This document shows, in pieces, positions 55,502 through 64,000 of a stretch of 64,000 nucleotides of DNA (position 1 is its first letter; every line of letters starts with the position of its first letter). The DNA comes from Enterobacter cloacae complex sp. R_G8 (GTDB lineage Bacteria > Pseudomonadota > Gammaproteobacteria > Enterobacterales > Enterobacteriaceae): the NCBI RefSeq assembly GCF_024599795.1, contig NZ_CP102246.1, positions 310,001 through 374,000 of the forward strand, given 5' to 3'. Under the pieces are notes generated by a model. It made no database searches and was not told the origin of the DNA. It saw nothing but the letters and a program-made list of their open reading frames with translations. The translations under genes were made by a program, and so were the position numbers.

Positions 55502-56326
55502 ATGCAGTTCTCTAAAATGCATGGCCTTGGTAACGATTTTATGGTCGTCGACGCGGTAACGCAGAATGTCTTTTTCTCCCCGGAACTGATCCGCCGCCTG
55601 GCGGATCGACACCTGGGCGTGGGGTTCGATCAGCTGCTGGTGGTTGAACCGCCGTACGATCCCGACCTCGATTTCCACTACCGTATTTTCAATGCGGATG
55701 GCAGCGAGGTGAATCAGTGCGGCAATGGCGCGCGCTGTTTTGCCCGCTTTGTCCGCCTGAAAGGGCTGACCAATAAACGCGATATACGCGTCAGTACGGC
55801 GAATGGCCGCATGGTGCTCAGCGTTACCGATGACGAACTGGTGCGTGTGAACATGGGCGAACCAAACTTTGAGCCCTCCGCGGTGCCGTTTCGCGCAAAC
55901 AAAGCGGAAAAGACCTATATTATGCGTGCGGCCGAGCAGACAGTATTGTGTGGCGTCGTCTCAATGGGCAACCCGCACTGTGTGATTCAGGTCGATAATG
56001 TGGAAACGGCCGCGGTCGAAACCCTTGGCCCGGTGCTGGAAAGCCACGAACGTTTCCCGGAACGGGCGAATATCGGTTTTATGCAGGTGGTGAAGCGCGA
56101 GCATATCCGCCTGCGTGTGTACGAGCGCGGCGCGGGCGAAACACAGGCTTGCGGGAGCGGTGCCTGTGCTGCGGTGGCCGTCGGTATCTCTCAGGGGTTA
56201 CTGGCCGAAGAGGTTCGCGTGGAGTTACCAGGCGGTCGTCTTGATATCGCCTGGAAAGGACCGGGTCATCCACTGTATATGACTGGCCCGGCGGCACATG
56301 TCTATGACGGGTTTATCCATCTATGA
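55502..56326 (+). CDS. dapF: diaminopimelate epimerase
   Basis: DapF interconverts LL- and meso-diaminopimelate for lysine and peptidoglycan, without cofactor. It has 274 residues from ATG 55502, with GGAG at 55492-55495; an ATG just before it is out-competed by spacing. The two catalytic cysteines are in [10 protein letters not shown] (corresponding to C73) and [10 protein letters not shown] (C217). The gene ends 4 bases inside yigA (overlap). Confidence 0.98.
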   Translation: MQFSKMHGLGNDFMVVDAVTQNVFFSPELIRRLADRHLGVGFDQLLVVEPPYDPDLDFHYRIFNADGSEVNQCGNGARCFARFVRLKGLTNKRDIRVSTANGRMVLSVTDDELVRVNMGEPNFEPSAVPFRANKAEKTYIMRAAEQTVLCGVVSMGNPHCVIQVDNVETAAVETLGPVLESHERFPERANIGFMQVVKREHIRLRVYERGAGETQACGSGACAAVAVGISQGLLAEEVRVELPGGRLDIAWKGPGHPLYMTGPAAHVYDGFIHL

Positions 56327-57030
56327 AACAACCAGGGGAAGAACTGCAGGAAACGGTGACGGAACTGGACGACAGGGCTGTTGTTGATTATCTGCTGCGC
56401 AATCCTGAGTTTTTTATTCGCAATGCACGCGTCGTCGAAGCGATGCGTGTGCCGCATCCGGTTCGCGGGACCGTGTCGCTGGTCGAATGGCATATGGCAC
56501 GCTCGCGCAACCACATCAGTCAGCTTGAAGAGAACATGACGCTGCTGATGGAGCAGGCCAACACGAACGAAAGCCTGTTCTATCGTCTGCTGCATCTGCA
56601 GGCGCGTCTGGCCTCGGCGCACAGCCTTGAAGAATTTCTCAGCCGCTTCCACCGCTGGGCGCGTGAACTGGGGCTGGCTGGCGCTACGATCCGTCTTTTC
56701 CCTGACCGCTGGCGCATTGGCGCGCCGTCTGGTTTTACCCATCTGGCGTTGAGTCGCCAGGCGTTTGAACCTCTGCGTATTCAGCGTCTGGGCCATGAGC
56801 ACCACTATCTTGGGCCGCTTAACGGACCGGAACTGCTGGTGGTACTGCCGGAAGCCAAAGCGATAGGCTCGGTGGCGATGTCGATGATGGGGCGTGATGG
56901 CGATCTGGGGGTGATGTTATTTACCAGCCGCGATGCGCATCATTACGAGCAGGGACAAGGTACGCAGCTGCTGCAGGAGATCGCCCTGATGCTGCCTGAG
57001 CTGCTGGAGCGCTGGATTGAGCGCGTATGA
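56323..57030 (+). CDS. yigA: DUF484 family protein YigA
   Basis: The 235-residue soluble protein has a coiled coil near residues 60-90 ([26 protein letters not shown]) followed by a GAF-like domain (about 95-230). Function is unknown to me. It overlaps dapF at the start and xerC at the end by 4 bases each, so all are translationally coupled. The same dapF-yigA-xerC-yigB order occurs in E. coli. Confidence 0.93.
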   Translation: MKQPGEELQETVTELDDRAVVDYLLRNPEFFIRNARVVEAMRVPHPVRGTVSLVEWHMARSRNHISQLEENMTLLMEQANTNESLFYRLLHLQARLASAHSLEEFLSRFHRWARELGLAGATIRLFPDRWRIGAPSGFTHLALSRQAFEPLRIQRLGHEHHYLGPLNGPELLVVLPEAKAIGSVAMSMMGRDGDLGVMLFTSRDAHHYEQGQGTQLLQEIALMLPELLERWIERV

Positions 57031-57929
57031 CGGACGCCCTGCTCACGACTGACGTCTCACGCTTTCTGCGCTACCTGGGCATTGAACGTCAGCTAAGCCC
57101 GATTACACTGCTGAACTACCAGCGTCAGCTTGATGCCATCATGCAGATTGCCGATGAGATCGGCCTGAAAAGCTGGCAACAATGTGACGCTGCGACCGTC
57201 CGCGGGTTTGTTGTGCGCAGCCGTAAAAAAAACCTAAGCCCGGCGAGTCTGGCGCTCAGGCTTTCTGCGCTGCGCAGTTTCTTCGACTGGCTGGTGAGCC
57301 AGGGCGGCTTAAAAGCCAACCCGGCGAAAGGCATCGCCACGCCGAAAGCCCCGCGTCACCTGCCGAAAAATATCGACGTCGACGATGTAAACCGCCTGCT
57401 GGATATTGACCTCAACGACCCGCTGGCCGTGCGCGATCGCGCGATGCTGGAGGTCATGTACGGTGCGGGTTTGCGTCTTTCCGAACTGGTTAATCTCGAT
57501 TTAAAACATCTCGATCTGGAGTCCGGCGAAGTGTGGGTGATGGGTAAGGGCAGCAAAGAGCGCCGCCTGCCGATTGGCCGTAATGCCGTCTCGTGGATTG
57601 AGCACTGGCTGGATCTGCGCGGGCTGTTTGGCGCCGAGGAGGATGCGCTGTTCCTGTCTAAACTCGGCAAGCGGATCTCGGCGCGTAATGTGCAGAAGCG
57701 TTTTGCGGAGTGGGGTATTAAGCAGGGGCTGAACAGCCACGTCCATCCGCATAAGCTGCGCCACTCCTTTGCCACCCACATGCTGGAATCGAGTGGCGAT
57801 CTGCGTGGCGTGCAGGAACTGCTCGGCCACGCGAATCTCTCCACCACCCAAATCTATACCCACTTAGACTTTCAACACCTTGCGTCGGTGTATGACGCGG
57901 CGCATCCACGCGCCAAACGGGGGAAATAA
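57027..57929 (+). CDS. xerC: tyrosine recombinase XerC
   Basis: XerC acts with XerD at dif to resolve chromosome dimers and at plasmid cer-type sites. It has 300 residues, two more than E. coli near the N-terminus. An N-terminal SAM-like core-binding domain spans about 8-95, and the catalytic domain about 110-300. Catalytic residues are visible: Arg in GAGLRLSEL, Lys in [10 protein letters not shown], His and Arg in [10 protein letters not shown], His in [12 protein letters not shown], and the nucleophile Tyr in that last motif (about residue 277). Confidence 0.98.
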   Translation: MTDALLTTDVSRFLRYLGIERQLSPITLLNYQRQLDAIMQIADEIGLKSWQQCDAATVRGFVVRSRKKNLSPASLALRLSALRSFFDWLVSQGGLKANPAKGIATPKAPRHLPKNIDVDDVNRLLDIDLNDPLAVRDRAMLEVMYGAGLRLSELVNLDLKHLDLESGEVWVMGKGSKERRLPIGRNAVSWIEHWLDLRGLFGAEEDALFLSKLGKRISARNVQKRFAEWGIKQGLNSHVHPHKLRHSFATHMLESSGDLRGVQELLGHANLSTTQIYTHLDFQHLASVYDAAHPRAKRGK

Positions 57930-58645
57930 TGCGTTTTTACCGCCCACTGGGTCACATCTCAGCCCTGACGTTTGATCTTGATGACACCCTTTATGACAAC
58001 CGTGAAGTGATCCTGCGTACTGAGCAGGAGTCGCTGGCGTTTGTTCAGAACTACCATCCGGCGCTGAAGAAGATGCAGAACAAGGACTTTCAGCTGCTGC
58101 GCCAGTCCCTGCGTGAGACCGAGCCGGATATTTATCACGATGTAACCGAATGGCGTCGCCGTGCGGTGGAGCAGGCGATGCTCAACGCTGGGCTGAGCGC
58201 GCAGGATGCGGCTGTCGGGGCTGAAGCCGCAATGGAAAACTTCGCCAAATGGCGCAGCCGTATCGACGTGCCGCAGGAAACGCACGACACCCTGGCGAAG
58301 CTTGCCGAAAAATGGCCGCTGGTCGCAATCACCAATGGCAATGCGCAGCCGGAGCTGTTTGGTCTGGGGGATTACTTCGAGTTTGTGCTGCGGGCGGGTC
58401 CGCACGGGCGCTCGAAGCCGTTTAACGATATGTATCATCTGGCGGCGGAGAAGCTGAACCTGCCGCTCGGCGAAATGTTGCATGTGGGTGATGACCTGAC
58501 CACAGACGTAGCGGGTGCCATCCGCTGCGGTATGCAGGCCTGCTGGATCAAGCCAGAAAAGACGGACCTGATGATCGCCCCGGACAGCCGTCTTCTGCCG
58601 CACCTGGAAATTTCACGGTTGGCATCCCTCACGACGCTGATATAA
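57929..58645 (+). CDS. yigB: HAD-family phosphatase YigB (FMN phosphatase)
   Basis: YigB is a haloacid dehalogenase-like phosphatase that dephosphorylates FMN and related phosphates; in E. coli it contributes to riboflavin formation. The 238 residues match E. coli. HAD motif I is [10 protein letters not shown] (about residues 15-24), motif II AITNGN (about 132), and motifs III-IV KPFN...[13 protein letters not shown] (about 160-195). The start shares one base with the xerC stop. Confidence 0.95.
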   Translation: MRFYRPLGHISALTFDLDDTLYDNREVILRTEQESLAFVQNYHPALKKMQNKDFQLLRQSLRETEPDIYHDVTEWRRRAVEQAMLNAGLSAQDAAVGAEAAMENFAKWRSRIDVPQETHDTLAKLAEKWPLVAITNGNAQPELFGLGDYFEFVLRAGPHGRSKPFNDMYHLAAEKLNLPLGEMLHVGDDLTTDVAGAIRCGMQACWIKPEKTDLMIAPDSRLLPHLEISRLASLTTLI

Positions 58646-58657
58646 TCACCAGTAATA

Positions 58658-58673
58658 TTGTATAAATTACCAG
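58658..58673. promoter_or_regulatory. LexA (SOS) box upstream of uvrD
   Basis: TTGT-ATAAATTA-CCAG has the SOS-box spacing (4-8-4) and aligns with the E. coli uvrD box CTGT-N8-CCAG, with one change in the first half-site. It is located about 80 bases before uvrD, suggesting modest SOS induction. Confidence 0.65.
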
Positions 58674-58686
58674 GGTTTTTGCAGTT

Positions 58687-58716
58687 GTAGGCCCGGTAAG
58701 CAAAGCGCCACCGGGC
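58687..58716. repeat. REP palindromic unit between yigB and uvrD
   Basis: GTAGGCCCGGTAAGC is followed by GCGCCACCGGGC. Unusually for this window it lies between two co-directional genes, downstream of the LexA box and so inside the probable uvrD leader. Confidence 0.8.
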
Positions 58717-58753
58717 GCTTTGCTGTGTTCCTGAATACTATGTGACGGTGCCA

Positions 58754-60916
58754 ATGGACGTTTCTTACCTGCTCGACAGCCTTAATGACAAACAGCGTGA
58801 CGCGGTTGCCGCCTCGCGTACCAACCTGCTGGTGCTGGCTGGGGCGGGCAGTGGTAAGACGCGCGTGCTGGTTCACCGTATCGCCTGGCTGCAGAGCGTG
58901 GAAAACTGCTCTCCGTACTCCATCATGGCGGTCACGTTCACCAACAAGGCGGCGGCGGAGATGCGCCACCGTATCGCCCAGTTGATGGGCACCAGCCAGG
59001 GCGGCATGTGGGTCGGCACCTTCCACGGTCTGGCGCACCGTCTGCTGCGCGCGCACCATATGGATGCCAATCTGCCGCAGGATTTCCAGATCCTCGACAG
59101 CGAAGACCAGCTCCGTTTGCTGAAACGCCTGATTAAGGCGATGAATCTCGACGAGAAACAGTGGCCGCCACGTCAGGCGATGTGGTACATCAACGGCCAG
59201 AAAGACGAAGGGTTGCGCCCGCACCATATTCAGAGCTTTGGCAACCCGGTGGAGCAGACCTGGCAGAACGTTTACAAGGCCTACCAGGAAGCGTGTGACC
59301 GCGCCGGGCTGGTGGACTTTGCCGAACTGTTGCTGCGCGCCCACGAGCTGTGGCTCAATAAACCGCACATCCTGCAGCACTACCGTGAACGCTTCACCAA
59401 CATTCTGGTGGACGAATTCCAGGATACCAACAACATCCAGTACGCCTGGATCCGCCTGCTGGCCGGGGATACCGGCAAGGTGATGATCGTAGGCGATGAC
59501 GATCAGTCCATCTACGGCTGGCGTGGCGCGCAGGTGGAAAACATCCAGCGCTTCCTCAATGACTTTCCCGGCGCCGAAACCATCCGTCTGGAGCAGAACT
59601 ACCGCTCGACCAGCAATATCCTCAGTGCGGCCAACGCCCTGATTGAAAACAACAACGGGCGCCTGGGTAAAAAGCTGTGGACAGACGGTGTCGACGGCGA
59701 ACCGATTTCCATTTACTGTGCCTTCAACGAGCTCGACGAAGCACGTTTCGTGGTGAACCGCATCAAAACCTGGCAGGACAACGGTGGCGCGCTTGAACAG
59801 TGTGCCATTCTCTATCGCAGCAACGCCCAGTCGCGCGTGCTGGAAGAGGCACTGCTGCAGGTGAGCATGCCGTACCGTATTTATGGCGGCATGCGCTTCT
59901 TCGAACGTCAGGAGATCAAAGACGCGCTCTCGTATCTGCGCCTGATCGCTAACCGAAACGATGATGCGGCGTTTGAACGCGTGGTGAATACGCCAACCCG
60001 CGGCATTGGTGACCGCACGCTGGATGTGGTGCGTCAGGCCTCGCGCGATCGCCAGCTTACGCTCTGGCAGGCGTGCCGCGAGCTGTTGCAGGAAAAGGCG
60101 CTCGCCGGACGCGCCGCCAGCGCGCTGCAGCGCTTCCTTGAGCTGATTGACGCGCTGGCCCAGGAAACGGCCGATATGCCGCTTCACGTGCAGACCGACC
60201 GGGTGATCAAAGACTCCGGCCTGCGCATGATGTACGAGCAAGAGAAAGGCGAGAAGGGCCAGACCCGTATTGAGAACTTAGAGGAGCTGGTGACGGCAAC
60301 GCGCCAGTTCAGCTACAACGAAGAAGACGAAGATTTGATGCCGCTGCAGGCATTCCTTTCCCACGCCGCGCTGGAAGCGGGCGAAGGGCAGGCGGATACC
60401 TGGCAGGATGCGGTTCAGCTGATGACCCTCCACTCTGCCAAAGGCCTCGAATTCCCGCAGGTATTTATTGTCGGCATGGAAGAGGGGATGTTCCCGAGCC
60501 AGATGTCGCTGGATGAAGGCGGACGCCTGGAAGAGGAGCGCCGTCTGGCTTACGTCGGCGTGACGCGAGCGATGCAGAAACTGACGCTGACCTACGCCGA
60601 AACCCGTCGTTTGTACGGCAAAGAGGTGTATCACCGTCCGTCACGCTTTATCGGCGAATTGCCGGAAGAGTGTGTGGAAGAGGTGCGTCTGCGTGCCAGT
60701 ATCAGCCGCCCGGTCAGCCATCAGCGGATGGGCTCGCCCATCGCGGAAACCGACACTGGCTATAAGCTGGGCCAGCGCGTACGTCATTCGAAATTTGGCG
60801 AAGGCACCATTGTCAACCTGGAAGGTAGCGGCGAGCACAGTCGCTTGCAGGTGGCGTTCCAGGGCCAGGGGATCAAATGGCTGGTGGCCGCGTATGCTAA
60901 GCTGGAAACAGTGTAA
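58754..60916 (+). CDS. uvrD: DNA helicase II UvrD
   Basis: UvrD is a 3'-5' SF1 helicase that displaces nicked strands in mismatch and nucleotide excision repair and can pull back RNA polymerase. It has 720 residues from ATG 58754 (MDVSYLLDSL); a GTG four codons upstream is not conserved. Walker A is GAGSGKT (about 29-35), with [19 protein letters not shown] (about 220), [23 protein letters not shown] and YVGVTRAM. The C-terminal Tudor-like domain (about 650-720, GQRVRHSKFGEGTIVNLEG) contacts RNA polymerase. Confidence 0.98.
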   Translation: MDVSYLLDSLNDKQRDAVAASRTNLLVLAGAGSGKTRVLVHRIAWLQSVENCSPYSIMAVTFTNKAAAEMRHRIAQLMGTSQGGMWVGTFHGLAHRLLRAHHMDANLPQDFQILDSEDQLRLLKRLIKAMNLDEKQWPPRQAMWYINGQKDEGLRPHHIQSFGNPVEQTWQNVYKAYQEACDRAGLVDFAELLLRAHELWLNKPHILQHYRERFTNILVDEFQDTNNIQYAWIRLLAGDTGKVMIVGDDDQSIYGWRGAQVENIQRFLNDFPGAETIRLEQNYRSTSNILSAANALIENNNGRLGKKLWTDGVDGEPISIYCAFNELDEARFVVNRIKTWQDNGGALEQCAILYRSNAQSRVLEEALLQVSMPYRIYGGMRFFERQEIKDALSYLRLIANRNDDAAFERVVNTPTRGIGDRTLDVVRQASRDRQLTLWQACRELLQEKALAGRAASALQRFLELIDALAQETADMPLHVQTDRVIKDSGLRMMYEQEKGEKGQTRIENLEELVTATRQFSYNEEDEDLMPLQAFLSHAALEAGEGQADTWQDAVQLMTLHSAKGLEFPQVFIVGMEEGMFPSQMSLDEGGRLEEERRLAYVGVTRAMQKLTLTYAETRRLYGKEVYHRPSRFIGELPEECVEEVRLRASISRPVSHQRMGSPIAETDTGYKLGQRVRHSKFGEGTIVNLEGSGEHSRLQVAFQGQGIKWLVAAYAKLETV

Positions 60917-61065
60917 CATTCAGAAAAGTATCATTATTTTGTAATAATCTGCTAGCCTTATACGTTGAAGGTCAATTAATGCCCTTCAGCGTTTCGTTGC
61001 GTGTTGACGCCACAGTTGCTGCTGGCGTAACATGCGCGCACGATTACGCTAAGAGGACATTCGCC

Positions 61066-61122
61066 TTGGACACACCCAGTAGATACTGGCTCAATTCCCT
61101 GTCATCCAGGAACAACTCCTAA
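61066..61122 (+). CDS. corL: probable corA leader peptide CorL, TTG start
   Basis: An 18-codon frame (MDTPSRYWLNSLSSRNNS) starts with TTG at 61066, preceded by AAGAGG 9-14 bases upstream, and stops 151 bases before corA. In Salmonella a leader peptide in the same position controls Rho-dependent termination within the corA leader in response to Mg. The rest of 60917-61273 is the long structured corA leader; I see no other gene in it. Confidence 0.65.
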   Translation: MDTPSRYWLNSLSSRNNS

Positions 61123-61273
61123 GGCTATCTCCTCTTGCTGATGGCCTTAGTGGTTGTCAGCGACCTGCATTATTCCCGTCGCGCTGAGTCAGGCTGTTTA
61201 ATGGTCTGAAACCCAATTTGTTTCTGTGTGCCCACCGAACTGTCCGATATTTTTTGCATTGGGAGTCCCGGTC

Positions 61274-62224
61274 ATGTTGAGCGCATTTCAACTCGAAAAT
61301 AACCGACTGACTCGGCTTGAAGCCGAAGAGTCACAGCCCCTCATTGATGCCGTATGGGTGGATCTGGTCGAGCCGGACGACGATGAACGCCTGCGCGTAC
61401 AATCTGAGCTGGGGCAGAGTCTGGCAACTCGCCCGGAACTGGAAGACATCGAAGCATCCGCACGTTTTTTTGAAGACGAAGACGGCCTGCACATCCACTC
61501 CTTCTTCTTCTTTGAAGATGCCGAAGACCACGCGGGAAACTCCACCGTGGCATTTACCATTCGCGACGGGCGCCTGTTTACCCTGCGCGAACGTGAACTG
61601 CCGGCGTTTCGTCTCTACCGTATGCGCGCCCGCAGCCAGGCGATGGTGGACGGTAATGCTTACGAATTGTTGCTCGATCTGTTCGAAACCAAAATTGAGC
61701 AGCTGGCGGATGAGATTGAAAACATCTACAGCGATCTGGAAAAACTGAGCCGTGTCATCATGGAAGGGCATCAGGGCGATGAATACGACGAAGCGCTCTC
61801 CACGCTGGCGGAACTGGAAGATATCGGCTGGAAAGTGCGTCTGTGTCTGATGGATACCCAGCGTGCGCTGAACTTCCTGGTGCGCAAGGCGCGTCTGCCG
61901 GGTGGCCAGCTGGAACAGGCGCGTGAGATCCTGCGCGATATCGAATCCCTGCTGCCGCACAACGAATCCCTGTTCCAGAAGGTTAACTTCCTGATGCAGG
62001 CGGCGATGGGCTTTATCAACATCGAGCAGAACCGCATCATCAAGATCTTCTCGGTGGTATCGGTGGTATTCCTGCCGCCGACGCTGGTGGCATCCAGCTA
62101 CGGGATGAACTTTGAGTTTATGCCGGAGCTGAAGTGGAGTTTCGGCTACCCGGGCGCGATTATCTTTATGATCCTCGCCGGGCTGGCGCCGTATCTCTAT
62201 TTCAAGCGTCGCAACTGGTTGTAA
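61274..62224 (+). CDS. corA: magnesium/cobalt/nickel transporter CorA
   Basis: CorA is the housekeeping Mg2+ channel of the inner membrane, a pentamer gated by cytoplasmic Mg. The 316 residues match E. coli. A large N-terminal cytoplasmic funnel (about 1-250) is rich in acidic residues. Two membrane segments are near the C-terminus, with the selectivity motif [10 protein letters not shown] between them and a basic end (KRRNWL). The start is ATG 61274; 16 in-frame upstream codons are not conserved. Expression is probably set by the corL leader and Rho. Confidence 0.98.
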   Translation: MLSAFQLENNRLTRLEAEESQPLIDAVWVDLVEPDDDERLRVQSELGQSLATRPELEDIEASARFFEDEDGLHIHSFFFFEDAEDHAGNSTVAFTIRDGRLFTLRERELPAFRLYRMRARSQAMVDGNAYELLLDLFETKIEQLADEIENIYSDLEKLSRVIMEGHQGDEYDEALSTLAELEDIGWKVRLCLMDTQRALNFLVRKARLPGGQLEQAREILRDIESLLPHNESLFQKVNFLMQAAMGFINIEQNRIIKIFSVVSVVFLPPTLVASSYGMNFEFMPELKWSFGYPGAIIFMILAGLAPYLYFKRRNWL

Positions 62225-62230
62225 TAAATC

Positions 62231-62303
62231 TGGCGGGTGCGCTGCGCTTACCCGCTCTACGATCGAATTCCCTCTCCCGGTGGGAGAGGGTTAGGGTGAG
62301 GGG
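62231..62303. repeat. REP-like unit plus CCCTCTCCC palindrome, copy 2
   Basis: A REP-like unit (62231-62260, TGGCGGGTGCGCTGCGC...CCCGCTCTAC) is followed by the second family of palindrome (62270-62303): CCCTCTCCC-GGT-GGGAGAGGG then TTAGGGTGAGGGG. The latter is the inverted counterpart of 516-549. It lies between convergent corA and rarD. The E. coli genes yigF and yigG, normally here, are absent. Confidence 0.75.
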
Positions 62304-62307
62304 AAGA

Positions 62308-63204
62308 TCACAGCCCTTTACGTACCCGGCGCTGGGTATAAATCGCATCTGCGACAAAAATCGCCAGTGCTACCCAGATAAACGCGAACGTCACCATCTT
62401 ATCCGCACCCGGCACTTCGCCGTAAAACACCACCGCCAGCAGGAACATCAGCGTTGGGCCGATGTACTGGAAAAAGCCCAGCGTGGACAGACGCAGGCGG
62501 GTTGCCGCACCGGTAAAGCAGAGCAGTGGGATGGTCGTCACCACCCCTGCGGCCATCAGCATCACATTCAGGGACCACGGGTTGCTGCCCATGTGGCTGG
62601 TCGGGCTGTCGGCAATGGCGAACAGATAGATAGCGGCCACCGGCAACAGCCACAGGGTTTCAAACAGCATCCCGGTTTGCGCTTCCACGGCAATCTTCTT
62701 ACGCACCAGCCCGTAGAACGCAAAGCTGAACGCCAGCCCCAGCGCAATAACAGGCAGTGAACCGAAGGTCCACAGCTGAACCAGCACGCCGCAGAAGGCG
62801 AGGATCACCGCCAGCCACTGCATCCGGCGGAAGCGCTCGCCGAGGAAAATCATCCCCAGCACAATATTCACCAGCGGGTTAATAAAATACCCCAGACTCG
62901 CTTCGAGCATGTGATGGTTATTCACCGCCCAGATAAACAGCAGCCAGTTTCCGCCAATCAGTACTGCCGAGAGTGCCAGCAGAAAGATCTTCTTCGGAGT
63001 TTGTAGCAGCGTTTTGACGCCAGACCACTGACGACTAACGCTCATCAGCGCGATCATGAAGAAGAAGGACCAGATGACGCGATGAGTGAGGATCTCATCG
63101 GCCGGTACGTAAGCGATAAACTTAAAGTAAGCGGGTGCGATACCCCAAATAAAATAAGCGGCAAGGGCGAGTAGCACGCCCTGCCGCGTCTGTTTAGCAT
63201 CCAT
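62308..63204 (-). CDS. rarD: EamA-family transporter RarD
   Basis: RarD is a drug/metabolite transporter superfamily (EamA) inner membrane protein. It was originally linked to chloramphenicol sensitivity, but its substrate is unknown. It has 298 residues and ten membrane segments in two EamA repeats. Conserved parts are YFIWGIAPAYFKF (about residues 18-30), GNWLLFIWAVNNHHMLEASLGYFINPL (about 83-109) and LGFFQYIGPTLMFLLAV. The start is ATG 63204 (MDAKQTRQG); six upstream codons are ignored. It is probably co-transcribed with yigI. Confidence 0.95.
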   Translation of the reverse strand: MDAKQTRQGVLLALAAYFIWGIAPAYFKFIAYVPADEILTHRVIWSFFFMIALMSVSRQWSGVKTLLQTPKKIFLLALSAVLIGGNWLLFIWAVNNHHMLEASLGYFINPLVNIVLGMIFLGERFRRMQWLAVILAFCGVLVQLWTFGSLPVIALGLAFSFAFYGLVRKKIAVEAQTGMLFETLWLLPVAAIYLFAIADSPTSHMGSNPWSLNVMLMAAGVVTTIPLLCFTGAATRLRLSTLGFFQYIGPTLMFLLAVVFYGEVPGADKMVTFAFIWVALAIFVADAIYTQRRVRKGL

Positions 63205-63255
63205 CGGGAAAATCCGTGACAAAAAAGTGAATCAACTTTACCCGATTTTTCGGCT

Positions 63256-63723
63256 TCAACCCACCATATAAGTGGCTGTTGCGCTGGCGATATAAAGTTG
63301 TTCTTCGTTATGCAGTTCAACACGCGCGACGGCAACCTTGTTCCCCGCGCGCAGCAGGCTGCTGGTACAGGTGAAGCGGTTTCCGCGCCCGGGACGCAGG
63401 TAATCGACGCGTAAGTCGATGGTACCCATACGGGATAACCGCTGGCGCAGTTCGTCTTCGTTGATGGTGTCATGGCGCGTCAGGGTGCTGCCAACGCATA
63501 CCAGCCCTGCCGCCACGTCCAGCGCGGAGGCAATCACCCCGCCATGCAAAATGCTCTGCGCCCAGTTGCCTACCATCATCGGCTGGTTGTTAAAACTGAG
63601 CTGGGCAAAGGCTTTCTCGTACCGCTCCAGCTCCAGTCCCAGCGCGCGGTTAAACGGCATATGGTAAACAAAAATCTCGCCCACGAGTTTTAACGCTTCT
63701 TCGGCGGTAAGCATGGCTGACAT
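63256..63723 (-). CDS. yigI: PaaI-type hotdog-fold thioesterase YigI
   Basis: A 155-residue acyl-CoA thioesterase-like protein of the PaaI/YigI group; E. coli YigI hydrolyses medium- and long-chain acyl-CoAs. The hotdog-fold helix segment is [24 protein letters not shown] (about residues 58-81), including the catalytic-region [22 protein letters not shown] and [11 protein letters not shown] are typical strands. It lies upstream of rarD on the same strand and is divergent from pldA. Confidence 0.95.
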   Translation of the reverse strand: MSAMLTAEEALKLVGEIFVYHMPFNRALGLELERYEKAFAQLSFNNQPMMVGNWAQSILHGGVIASALDVAAGLVCVGSTLTRHDTINEDELRQRLSRMGTIDLRVDYLRPGRGNRFTCTSSLLRAGNKVAVARVELHNEEQLYIASATATYMVG

Positions 63724-63885
63724 GAGGCATCACATCCTTAATGTTAATGAAATGTTGATTTTATGCCTGGGCAAGCAAGAATGCCACTTTCAGAAACGAG
63801 GATGCAGAAGTTGCGACAGAAGTCTGTAGAATGTGCGCCATATAACAATTCGAGTCTTTTAACACTTTGCAGGAGATCACCACCG

Positions 63886-64000
63886 ATGCGGACGTATCTG
63901 GCCTGGTTACTGGCAGCGGTTGCACTGCCCCTCACAGCATATGCACAGGAAGCGACAGTCAAAGAAGTGCACGATACGCCAGCTGTTCGCGGTAGCATTA
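63886..64000 (+). CDS. pldA: outer membrane phospholipase A, N-terminal part (cut by window end)
   Basis: PldA is an outer membrane beta-barrel phospholipase that removes phospholipids misplaced in the outer leaflet. Only the first 38 codons are present. A 20-residue signal peptide (MRTYLAWLLAAVALPLTAYA) precedes QEATVKEVHD, followed by PAVRGSI as in E. coli PldA. AGGAG at 63871-63875 is the ribosome binding site. The frame is open at the window edge. Confidence 0.92.
   Translation, partial: MRTYLAWLLAAVALPLTAYAQEATVKEVHDTPAVRGSI

Noticed and set aside
58667..60241. 524-codon open frame on the minus strand inside uvrD
   Set aside because: It is antisense to a well-conserved helicase gene and arises from codon bias (GC-rich third positions). 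No recognisable domain or ribosome binding site.

Overview
This window is core chromosome of an enteric gammaproteobacterium. The 16S rRNA variable regions and the protein set fit the genus Enterobacter (E. cloacae complex or a close relative). Nearly every gene has a recognisable E. coli K-12 counterpart of similar length. I see no insertion sequence, prophage, integron, toxin-antitoxin, defence system or CRISPR array, and no undescribed multigene system. The unusual signals are a gene-order junction at the rRNA operon, gene losses relative to E. coli, and several very small or regulatory elements.

Layout. 1-8463 is the E. coli 'rrnB-upstream' neighbourhood: end of argH, the OxyS RNA divergent from oxyR, sthA, fabR-yijD, trmA, a cobalamin riboswitch and btuB overlapping murI. 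8464-14270 is a complete rRNA operon: P1/P2 promoters, 16S, tRNA-Ile, tRNA-Ala, 23S, 5S, tRNA-Asp, tRNA-Trp and a terminator. 14335-30635 continues with what in E. coli lies downstream of a different operon, rrnC: hdfR, maoP, comM, the ilvLXGMEDA operon with its attenuator, ilvY/ilvC, ppiC, rep and gppA. 30642-46655 holds rhlB, trxA, rhoL-rho, the enterobacterial common antigen (ECA) operon wecA-wzzE-wecB-wecC-wecD-wecE-wzxE-wecF-wzyE-wecG without rffG/rffH, and the amino acid permease yifK. 46758-47705 holds four tRNAs (Arg, His, Leu, Pro) and the GlmZ small RNA. 47741-64000 holds hemCDXY opposite cyaA, then cyaY, lptM-dapF-yigA-xerC-yigB, uvrD, the corL leader with corA, rarD, yigI and the start of pldA.

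How the parts work together. The ilv block encodes almost the whole isoleucine/valine pathway. It is controlled by leader-peptide attenuation (ilvL) and by IlvY acting on ilvC. The wec block builds the ECA trisaccharide lipid, flips it, polymerises it and sets chain length; it must import its dTDP-sugar precursor from enzymes encoded elsewhere. hemCD make uroporphyrinogen III. cyaA makes cAMP and carries a CRP site in its own promoter region. lptM-dapF-yigA-xerC-yigB is a tightly packed (mostly overlapping) run.

Short palindromic REP-type repeats sit in the gaps after yijD/trmA, ilvA/ilvY, ilvC/ppiC, rep/gppA, cyaA/cyaY, yigB and corA/rarD. A second, different palindrome family occurs after argH and after corA. 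Identifications rest on recalled family and E. coli sequences, not on database searches.
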